Shown one piece after another: positions 1 through 5,723 of a stretch of 6,736 nucleotides of DNA. Positions within the stretch are counted from its first letter, which is position 1. Each line of letters begins with the position of its first letter. This DNA is from an uncultured Bacilli bacterium (GTDB lineage: Bacteria > Bacillota_I > Bacilli_A > RF39 > UBA660): NCBI GenBank assembly GCA_934133015.1, contig CAKPAQ010000047.1:1-6736 (forward strand), in the 5' to 3' direction. The translations under genes were made by a program, and so were the position numbers. The notes below the pieces were generated by a model. It ran no database searches. It was not told where the DNA came from and saw nothing but the letters and a program-made list of their open reading frames with translations.

Positions 1-987
1 GTTATAGGTGATAATGATTGTTTAACTATTGAACTTAAATATTACTTTAAAGCTTATTTAAGTAATGACTTTATAGAAACAAATAGTTTAACCTATGATA
101 AACTTGGTACTTATAAAGTAACTTATATAGTAAGCAACTGTTATAATCAAACGATAAAAAAAGACATTTATATCGAAGTAATAGATCAAACTGCTCCAAA
201 GATTGAAGGATTCATAGAAGAATATGATGAAAATACTGAAATTATTTCTTACATACCAGTTAATACTAATTCTATTATAAATAAGCCAATAAAAATAGTA
301 TTCTCTGATAACGATAGCGTTTCATATGCAGAATACTATAAAGCTATTTATGAAAATAATAATTCTGGAAACACTATTGAAGAAGAAAATATGATGCAAG
401 TAATAGACATCGACTTAAATAATGATTTTTATTTGTATGAAGATGGTGAATATCATATCAGAGCTTATGATAATAGTGGTAATTACCAAGAGTATATAAT
501 TACTATTGATAGAACTAATCCAGTATCAGAAGTAACTTATACAAGGCTTAGTACTAATCAAATACTAGTAACTATAAAACTAGATGAAAAGGTAAAAGAA
601 GTACCAGGATTCACTTTAAGTGAAGATGAAAAAGTATTAACTAAAATTTATTCTAATAATATATTAGAAGATATCACAATATCAGATTTGGCTGGTAATA
701 CTATTATAGTACCTATAAAAGTAGATCAAATACTTACTGTTAAACTAATTCAAAATGATTTAGAAACTAATAGTACTCAACTAAATCTAAATGATGGAAA
801 TATATCTGTCATAGTAGAAGGAAACTCAACTTATAGTATTAGTTATACATTAAATAATAATGTATATGATAATTATATAAGTGGTACAAATATTATTAGT
901 GATGGCCATTATGATTTTATAATCACTAGTGATATGGGAATATTTAATATATCATTTGATGTTTCTAGTCAAACTACAAGTGATTAA
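1..987 (+). CDS. Partial Ig-like repeat surface/secreted protein (3' end of gene)
   Basis: The frame is open from base 1 to the TAA at 985-987 (328 codons), so the start and any signal peptide lie outside the window. At least three Ig-like modules are visible. Codons about 7-57 resemble the DUF5011/HYR type (LGTYKVTYIV, then a linker IDQTAPKI). Codons about 62-172 end with DGEYHIRAYDNSGN and a TIDRTNP linker. Codons about 173-243 carry the T-K-x-Y-x-x-N ... I-S-D-L-A-G-N pattern of bacterial Ig-like domains, and a fourth beta-rich segment follows (about 245-320). Such domains usually form stalks of extracellular or adhesive proteins. The C-terminus (SSQTTSD) has no LPXTG motif, membrane helix or other anchor, so anchoring, if any, must be N-terminal. 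The only two Cys are codons 7 and 47, in the first module. The ATG pair at 391 is internal to a domain and lacks a convincing ribosome site. The specific function is unknown. Confidence 0.8.
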   Translation, partial: VIGDNDCLTIELKYYFKAYLSNDFIETNSLTYDKLGTYKVTYIVSNCYNQTIKKDIYIEVIDQTAPKIEGFIEEYDENTEIISYIPVNTNSIINKPIKIVFSDNDSVSYAEYYKAIYENNNSGNTIEEENMMQVIDIDLNNDFYLYEDGEYHIRAYDNSGNYQEYIITIDRTNPVSEVTYTRLSTNQILVTIKLDEKVKEVPGFTLSEDEKVLTKIYSNNILEDITISDLAGNTIIVPIKVDQILTVKLIQNDLETNSTQLNLNDGNISVIVEGNSTYSISYTLNNNVYDNYISGTNIISDGHYDFIITSDMGIFNISFDVSSQTTSD

Positions 988-1046
988 TACTTCTTTTGTC
1001 AAAGAAAAGAAGTAAGAGAACTACATAATTGTGGTTCTTTTTCTTT
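988..1046 (+). terminator. Intrinsic terminator preceded by a second hairpin
   Basis: Two adjacent hairpins follow the stop codon. The first pairs 988-997 with 1005-1014 (10 bp, all Watson-Crick, 7-nt loop) but has no T-run after it. The second pairs 1017-1025 with 1030-1038 (AGAACTACA / TGTGGTTCT, one G-T pair, 4-nt loop TAAT). It runs straight into TTTTTCTTT (1038-1046), the usual layout of a rho-independent terminator. It ends transcription of the Ig-repeat gene. The role of the first hairpin is unclear; it may protect the mRNA 3' end. Confidence 0.75.
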
Positions 1047-1132
1047 ATAAAAAAATATTTTTAAATAAATATCTATTACTAAGTAAACAAAAAGGTTAAA
1101 ACATAATTTTTTTCTAATTAGCATTTTCTAGA

Positions 1133-1161
1133 TTGATACAATAAACTTTTTTTGATATAAT
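1133..1161 (+). promoter_or_regulatory. Sigma-A type promoter of the herA-like gene
   Basis: TTGATA (1133-1138, one mismatch to TTGACA) is separated by exactly 17 bp from a perfect TATAAT (1156-1161). A TG at 1153-1154 makes the -10 extended (TGATATAAT). Transcription would begin near 1168, leaving a leader of only about 20 nt before the ATG at 1188. The rest of the gap between the terminator and this promoter (1047-1132) is AT-rich; I see no gene or clear operator in it. Confidence 0.8.
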
Positions 1162-1175
1162 TTAGCTAGAATAAA

Positions 1176-1182
1176 GTGGGTG
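1176..1182 (+). promoter_or_regulatory. Ribosome binding site deciding the herA start
   Basis: GTGGGTG contains GGTG, complementary to CACC of the 16S anti-SD, 5 nt before the ATG at 1188. The in-frame GTG at 1176 is part of this site and has nothing upstream to serve it, so ATG 1188 is the likelier start. Confidence 0.6.
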
Positions 1183-1187
1183 TTAAA

Positions 1188-2945
1188 ATGATTGGTAAGA
1201 TAGTAGAAATTAGAGGTAATGAAGTAATAGTAAAATTAGGAATTGATATTACTTCTCAAACTAACTTAGTTAATTTACATGTCGTTTTTGAAGATGAAAA
1301 AGCTAAAATAGTTGGTGAAATAAAAGAAATAGATAAACAAAATGTAAAAATAGTAATTGTTGGTGAAATTATAAATAATCAATTTTTACCAGGATATAGT
1401 AAAAAGCCATCTTTTCATAGTGAAGTACGTATGATAAAAATGGATGAATTATCAAAAATATTAGGCAGTCAACAAATTAAAGACAACAATCAAATTTATT
1501 TTGGATTATCAACTATTTATACTAATTATCGTATCAATGTTGACACAAATAAGTTTTTTAGTAATCATTTTGCGATAATAGGTAATACTGGTAGTGGAAA
1601 AAGCTTTACAGTAGCTAGATTGCTTCAAAATATATTTGGTGGTAGTAGTTATGTACCAATCAATTCTAATATATTTATTTTTGATGCTTATGGCGAATAT
1701 ACAACGGCATTATCAAAAATAGGTGCGAATAATCCTCTACTTAGATATAAATGCTATACTACAGATGTTAAAGAATTATCACTAGATTTATTAAAAATAC
1801 CAGTACCTTTATTAGATACTGACGATATTGCCCAATTACTAGCAGTTGACAATCCTAATCAATTACCAATTATTGAAAAAGCCCTACGCTTAGTTAGAAT
1901 ATTAAGTAACACAAATAAGAATTTAAATAAATACAAAAACGATATAATTGCTAGAGCATTAATTGATTTATTAATAAGTGGTAAAGATTTTGGTAAAGTA
2001 AGAGATCAAGTAACCGCAGTTTTAACTAATTTTAATACTGCTGAGTTAAATCTTGAAAGTAAAATTGTAGAACCAGGTTATACTCGTACATTAAAACAAT
2101 GTTTATATACAGATAAATCAGGTAGAATGCAAGAAGTAGAATTAGTTGTTAACTTCTTAAATAAATTCATCATTGATGATGTAATCCAAAGTAATTTTGA
2201 AAATGTTAATTACACACTTATTGATTTAGAAAAAGCTTTAGATTTTGCTTTAATAAGTGAAGGAGTATTAAAAAGTGATAAAGTATTTGATTATGCTAAT
2301 GTACTAAGTGTCAGACTTCATAGCTTAGTAGAAAGTAGTTATGCTAAATATTTTGAATATGATAGTGCGATAAGTAAAGAAATATATATTAAAAAGTTAG
2401 TTACAGCTAATGATGGTAAGAAAGCTCAAATAATAAACTTTAATATAAATCATGTAGATGATCGTATGGCTAAGGCAATTGTTAAAATAATTTCCAAAAT
2501 ACTTTTCAGCTACAGTGTAGAATTAAAAGAAAGAGCTAAATTTCCATTTCATATCATTATTGAGGAAGCTCATAGATATGTTCAAAATGATAATGATATT
2601 AAAGTACTTGGATACAACATATTTGATAGAATTACCAAAGAGGGTAGAAAGTATGGGGTAATATTAGGTTTCATTACTCAAAGACCATCAGAATTATCTG
2701 AAACATCACTTTCTCAATGTAGTAATTTTGTTATTTTAAGAACACTTCATCCTAGAGATTTAGCTTTTATTAGTAGTATGATAAATGATTTCAGTAGTGA
2801 TATGCTAGAATCTTTAAAGAACTTACAACCTGGTAATGCCATTGCGTTTGGTACAGCTTTTAAGATACCTATAGCTATTCATTTTGAAAAACCAAACCCA
2901 GAGCCATTAAGTAGTAATGCTGATATTACTAAATTATGGTATTAA
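1188..2945 (+). CDS. HerA/DUF87-family ATPase (FtsK-HerA superfamily DNA translocase)
   Basis: The 585-residue product is of normal length for HerA. The N-terminal ~90 residues are beta-rich and fit the HAS-barrel domain (MIGKIVEIRGNEVIVKLG). Walker A is GNTGSGKS at residues 132-139, preceded by HFAII as is typical of HerA. The family motif D-A-Y-G-E-Y lies at 166-171. Walker B is HIIIEEAH with Glu459-Glu460; the first acidic residue is Glu rather than Asp, which I believe is common in this family. GRKYG (486-490) and TQRP (497-500) match the conserved C-terminal part that supplies Arg-finger and sensor residues. Family members form hexameric rings that pump or unwind DNA, in archaea with the nuclease NurA and in some bacterial defence systems with SIR2 or other effectors. 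No such partner is visible here. The gene has its own promoter, and no terminator separates it from sepF. The family call is firm; the cellular role is not known. Confidence 0.88.
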   Translation: MIGKIVEIRGNEVIVKLGIDITSQTNLVNLHVVFEDEKAKIVGEIKEIDKQNVKIVIVGEIINNQFLPGYSKKPSFHSEVRMIKMDELSKILGSQQIKDNNQIYFGLSTIYTNYRINVDTNKFFSNHFAIIGNTGSGKSFTVARLLQNIFGGSSYVPINSNIFIFDAYGEYTTALSKIGANNPLLRYKCYTTDVKELSLDLLKIPVPLLDTDDIAQLLAVDNPNQLPIIEKALRLVRILSNTNKNLNKYKNDIIARALIDLLISGKDFGKVRDQVTAVLTNFNTAELNLESKIVEPGYTRTLKQCLYTDKSGRMQEVELVVNFLNKFIIDDVIQSNFENVNYTLIDLEKALDFALISEGVLKSDKVFDYANVLSVRLHSLVESSYAKYFEYDSAISKEIYIKKLVTANDGKKAQIINFNINHVDDRMAKAIVKIISKILFSYSVELKERAKFPFHIIIEEAHRYVQNDNDIKVLGYNIFDRITKEGRKYGVILGFITQRPSELSETSLSQCSNFVILRTLHPRDLAFISSMINDFSSDMLESLKNLQPGNAIAFGTAFKIPIAIHFEKPNPEPLSSNADITKLWY

Positions 2946-2971
2946 GTAATTATAAAAAAGAAATTAAGGTA

Positions 2972-3000
2972 TTTAATATTCAATAAAAATATGATACAAT
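2972..3000 (+). promoter_or_regulatory. Extended -10 promoter of the sepF-divIVA-ABC operon
   Basis: TGATACAAT (2992-3000) is an extended -10 with one mismatch to TATAAT. Seventeen bp upstream, TTTAAT (2972-2977) is a poor -35, so the extended -10 probably carries the promoter. The start of transcription would be near 3007, giving a leader of about 27 nt that holds the GGAGGG ribosome site (3021-3026). No intrinsic terminator is visible between the herA stop and this promoter. Confidence 0.6.
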
Positions 3001-3033
3001 GATAAATAAGTAGAATAGATGGAGGGATTCTAA

Positions 3034-3471
3034 ATGGCGCTAAAGAAAAAAATAGAAAATTTTTTTGGTTATGATGGTGATGATAATAATGAACCAGAAA
3101 TGACTGGATCAGATGAATTTTATAAAGTAAGTAAAGAAAGTGATAATACTCCAGCAGATGGGAAAAATAAAATGATTTTATTTGAACCACGTGCATATTC
3201 TGAAAGTACTCAGATAGTTGATTATTTAAAAAATCGTAACACAGTAGTTGTCAATTTAAAAAGAGTAACACCAGATCAAGCTAAGAGAATTATCGATTTT
3301 TTAACAGGTAGTTTATACGCAATGAATGGTAACTTACAAAAATTAGGTGGAGGTATCTTCTTATGTGCACCTAATAATGTAAATATTGAGGGTAAAATTA
3401 CAGATGACTCAGTAAAATCACCATCTAAAGGAAAAGATAAACAAGAAAAAGAGGATGAATTTAACTGGTAA
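3034..3471 (+). CDS. sepF: Cell division protein SepF
   Basis: SepF is the membrane anchor and bundling factor for FtsZ in Gram-positive bacteria and acts at the Z-ring on the cytoplasmic face. The 145-residue product is of usual length. Residues 1-13 (MALKKKIENFFGY) form the expected amphipathic, basic membrane-targeting helix, like that of B. subtilis SepF. A short acidic, Gly/Asp/Asn-rich linker follows (to about 45). Residues about 46-120 are the conserved SepF domain: ILFEPRAYSES, VVVNLKRVTPDQAKRIIDFL, a Gly-rich turn LGGG, then IFLCAPNNV. The tail is charged (KGKDKQEKEDEF) and ends in Asn-Trp; B. subtilis SepF, as I recall it, also ends in an acidic stretch and Trp. The ATG at 3034 sits 7 nt after GGAGGG. 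It is first in the operon, 24 nt before divIVA. The ylmG and ylmH genes usually found between the two are missing. Confidence 0.95.
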   Translation: MALKKKIENFFGYDGDDNNEPEMTGSDEFYKVSKESDNTPADGKNKMILFEPRAYSESTQIVDYLKNRNTVVVNLKRVTPDQAKRIIDFLTGSLYAMNGNLQKLGGGIFLCAPNNVNIEGKITDDSVKSPSKGKDKQEKEDEFNW

Positions 3472-3485
3472 TTTTGGTAATTATT

Positions 3486-3492
3486 GAGGTGG
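3486..3492 (+). promoter_or_regulatory. Ribosome binding site deciding the divIVA start
   Basis: GAGGTGG pairs with the 16S anti-SD and lies just before the ATG at 3496. An in-frame TTG at 3484 overlaps this site and would add Met-Arg-Trp-Ile, residues not expected in the family, so it is not used as the start. Confidence 0.65.
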
Positions 3493-3495
3493 ATT

Positions 3496-3930
3496 ATGGA
3501 AAAATTTAATAGGGAGTTAATTGGATATAAACGTAGTGAAGTTAATGCTTTTTTAAATGAAGTTATTGAACGTACTGAAAAGGTTTTAACAAAAATAGAA
3601 AAACAAAATCAGGAAATCCAATTATTAAATCAAAAATTAATCCACTACCAAAATGTTGAAAAAAGCTTACGTTTGGCACTAGATCATTCTGAAAGAATGG
3701 AAACTTTTATTAGAAAAAATGCCGAAGCAGAAGCAAAACAGATAATAAATCAAGCAAGAAGAAATGCTGATACTATTGTTAATGAAGCCCTATTACGTGC
3801 TGAAAGATTAGAAATCAAAAATGATAATGTTGAAAGAAATTTACGTGTTTTGAAAAGAAAATTACGTACTATTATTGAACAACAATTAGAAGTGGTTGAA
3901 GAAATCGAAGTACTTGAAATAGACGATTAG
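3496..3930 (+). CDS. divIVA: DivIVA-family cell division/polarity protein
   Basis: DivIVA proteins are cytoplasmic coiled-coil scaffolds that gather at negatively curved membrane, such as septa and poles, and recruit division or wall-synthesis partners. The 144-residue product has the diagnostic N-terminal domain: F-N-R-E-L-I-G-Y-K-R-S-E-V-N-A-F-L (residues 4-20), equivalent to the F-R-G-Y-D-x-x-E-V-x-x-F-L motif. The rest is almost wholly charged heptad-like coiled coil (about 22-140) with a typical Ala/Glu-rich middle (NAEAEAKQIINQARRNAD) and an acidic end (IEVLEIDD). It is a little shorter than B. subtilis DivIVA (164) but longer than GpsB (about 98), so DivIVA is preferred. Unusually, the membrane-binding Phe-Arg tip pair of B. 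subtilis aligns with Leu-Ile here and the GYD Asp is Lys. It lies 24 nt after sepF and 23 nt before the ABC gene, in the same transcription unit. Confidence 0.88.
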   Translation: MEKFNRELIGYKRSEVNAFLNEVIERTEKVLTKIEKQNQEIQLLNQKLIHYQNVEKSLRLALDHSERMETFIRKNAEAEAKQIINQARRNADTIVNEALLRAERLEIKNDNVERNLRVLKRKLRTIIEQQLEVVEEIEVLEIDD

Positions 3931-3942
3931 TTACAATAAAAT

Positions 3943-3949
3943 GGGTGAG
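3943..3949 (+). promoter_or_regulatory. Ribosome binding site deciding the ABC gene start
   Basis: GGGTGAG contains GGTGA, complementary to the 16S anti-SD, 6 nt before the ATG at 3954. An in-frame GTG at 3945 lies inside this site and is rejected as the start. The herA gene uses the same GGGTG pattern. Confidence 0.6.
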
Positions 3950-3953
3950 AAAA

Positions 3954-5639
3954 ATGAAAGATGAGATAAATGAAATAATGAAACAAAGCAAGGCTTTGTT
4001 TTTTGCTAAGTTAGCGATATCAAGTATTTTAAGAGGTTTATTACTAGTAATTCCTATTTTTTATAGTTATGCGATAGAAGAAATAACTAACGGTAATTTA
4101 AGTGGAGCCATTCGCTTAGCTATTTTCTTACTATTAGTAACAATAGTATATTATATATCAGAAATTGTTAATGATTATGTATATGAAAAATACTATACAG
4201 AATTGTCAAATAAACTAACTAAGATAGCAGTAGGTTTTACCGAAAAAAATTCTATTTATAGTTTATCTAGAATAGCTTTAGGTGAATATCATAGTATCAT
4301 GACTGCTGATATTGATGTAATAGCTGATAGTTATGCTTCAATCCCAATGGCAGTAGCTAGATGTTTTGAATTAATATATATCTTTTATTATTTCTTTATT
4401 GTTAATTTACTAGTAGGTGGTTTTGCTGTAATAGTATCACTATTAGTTTTAGTAATTTTATATTATGGTAATAAAAAGGTTAATGAAATAAATAAACAAG
4501 ACAAGGCTACACATGATCAAAGATTAGGTGTTCTTCAAGAATATTTTCTAGGTATGAAAGAGATAAAAGGATTTAGATTGTTTCATACAATAAATAGAAG
4601 AATAGAAAAGATCTATAAAATATATCTTAATTGGCATACTAAATATGGTTTTTCTAAAGTTGTCTTAAAAAATCTGGTTTTAGGTGTTGTTGATTTATTC
4701 AAAATTGCCTTCTTATTTTATGGATTTTATTTAGTTTCAAATGGTAATTTAACAATCGCAGTAGTACTTTTAATATATACTTATTTTGAAAAATTAAATA
4801 CTTGCTTTACTGGTTTATTAGATTTTAACGCACAATGGCAAAATGCTAAAGTAGCTAGAAACAGAATGTATAAATTAAAAGAATTTTCATCTAATGGTAG
4901 TACTGATAAACATGAAAAAATTATCGGACGAGGTTATGTTGATTTTGATAATATAGTTTATGGTAATAGGGAAGATCCAATTTTAAATCATTTTACAGCT
5001 CATATGAATAGTAATAGTATAACGGTTATAACTGGGCCAACTGGTGCCGGAAAAACTGGTATTATAGATTTATTATTAAAGTTAAATCATCAACATGAAG
5101 GTAGTATAACGATAGATAAAGTTGATATAAATGAATATGTTGATGATATATATTTTTCAAGTGTAGCTGCCGTTAGAAAAAATCCTAGCTTTTTCAATAT
5201 GTCAATTAGAGATAATCTTCAGATATTAGAACCTGACTTTGAAAAGATAGTTCGTGTTTGTGAAGAAGTAGGAGTCCATGATGATATAATGAAACTAAAA
5301 GATGGTTATGATACTATTATTTCAGAGAGTGCTTCTAATGTAACTACAGATATAAAATATTTACTATCAATCGTAAGAGTAGTATTAAAAAATCCTAAGA
5401 TATTACTTTTTGACGAAACTTTAAATGCCTTTCCTAAAGAAATAGATTTACAATTAATGGATTATTTCAGAAAGACTAAAGGAAAACACAATGTTATAAT
5501 TATTTCAAAAGAAAAGCATGTAATAGAAGATAGTGACCAAGTAATTTATATGGAAAAAGGAACTGTAGTAGCGTCAGGTAAACATGAGACATTAATTTTA
5601 AAGAATGGTGATTATCAAAAATATTTTAATGAATTATAG
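3954..5639 (+). CDS. ABC-exporter-like protein with degenerate nucleotide-binding domain
   Basis: The 561-residue product has the order and length of an ABCB-type half-exporter. The N-terminal membrane domain shows about six hydrophobic segments (about 14-40, 54-76, 137-152, 153-172, 238-262, 265-280). The ATPase domain starts near 325. Tyr336 may be the A-loop residue. Walker A is intact (GPTGAGKT, 361-368, with Lys367), and so is Walker B with the catalytic Glu (ILLFDE, 483-488). The other motifs are lost: the Q-loop Gln is Lys409 (AAVRKNPSFF), LSGGQ is VTTDI (463-467), the D-loop S-A-L-D is N-A-F-P (491-494), and the switch His is Lys519 (IIISKEKH). Residues around each motif align well, so this is not a frameshift. 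Such a homodimer should hydrolyse ATP poorly or not at all; it may pair with another subunit or act without transport. Substrate unknown. Last gene of the sepF-divIVA operon. Confidence 0.88.
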   Translation: MKDEINEIMKQSKALFFAKLAISSILRGLLLVIPIFYSYAIEEITNGNLSGAIRLAIFLLLVTIVYYISEIVNDYVYEKYYTELSNKLTKIAVGFTEKNSIYSLSRIALGEYHSIMTADIDVIADSYASIPMAVARCFELIYIFYYFFIVNLLVGGFAVIVSLLVLVILYYGNKKVNEINKQDKATHDQRLGVLQEYFLGMKEIKGFRLFHTINRRIEKIYKIYLNWHTKYGFSKVVLKNLVLGVVDLFKIAFLFYGFYLVSNGNLTIAVVLLIYTYFEKLNTCFTGLLDFNAQWQNAKVARNRMYKLKEFSSNGSTDKHEKIIGRGYVDFDNIVYGNREDPILNHFTAHMNSNSITVITGPTGAGKTGIIDLLLKLNHQHEGSITIDKVDINEYVDDIYFSSVAAVRKNPSFFNMSIRDNLQILEPDFEKIVRVCEEVGVHDDIMKLKDGYDTIISESASNVTTDIKYLLSIVRVVLKNPKILLFDETLNAFPKEIDLQLMDYFRKTKGKHNVIIISKEKHVIEDSDQVIYMEKGTVVASGKHETLILKNGDYQKYFNEL

Positions 5640-5666
5640 ACTTATAATTAAAGTCTATTTTTTTTT
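5637..5666 (+). terminator. Strong intrinsic terminator ending the division operon
   Basis: TAGACTT (5637-5643) pairs perfectly with AAGTCTA (5651-5657) around a 7-nt loop and is followed directly by nine T (5658-5666). The TAG stop codon of the ABC gene forms the first three bases of the stem, so there is no spacer between coding sequence and terminator. Confidence 0.85.
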
Positions 5667-5723
5667 GAAATAAAAGAAGTAATCTTTAAAATTTCTTACA
5701 TAATTATTATAGGGGGTAAAAAA

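Noticed and set aside
391..987. Independent 198-residue gene starting at ATG 391
   Set aside because: The same frame is open to base 1, Ig-like modules continue across the ATG, and there is no convincing ribosome site before it; it is internal to a larger gene.
1114..1121. Palindrome CTAATTAG upstream of the herA promoter as an operator
   Set aside because: An 8-bp AT-rich palindrome is expected by chance in such DNA and no second copy supports it.
1188..2945. HerA-based anti-phage defence system
   Set aside because: No nuclease, SIR2 or other effector gene is adjacent; the neighbours are a surface protein and division genes, so a defence claim is not supported by this window.
2942..3196. 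Minus-strand ORF overlapping the sepF promoter and start
   Set aside because: It lies opposite sepF, has low-complexity Phe/Leu/His/Tyr composition typical of the reverse of AT-rich coding DNA, and shows no family resemblance.
5034..5510. Frameshift or sequencing error as the cause of the lost ABC motifs
   Set aside because: Residues on both sides of each altered motif align in one continuous frame with normal spacing, and the changes are whole-codon substitutions.
5667..5710. Promoter for the Rpn-like gene (TTGAAA at 5665, TATTAT at 5705)
   Set aside because: The two elements are 34 bp apart and neither has a matching partner at 16-18 bp, so no promoter is called although one is probably present.
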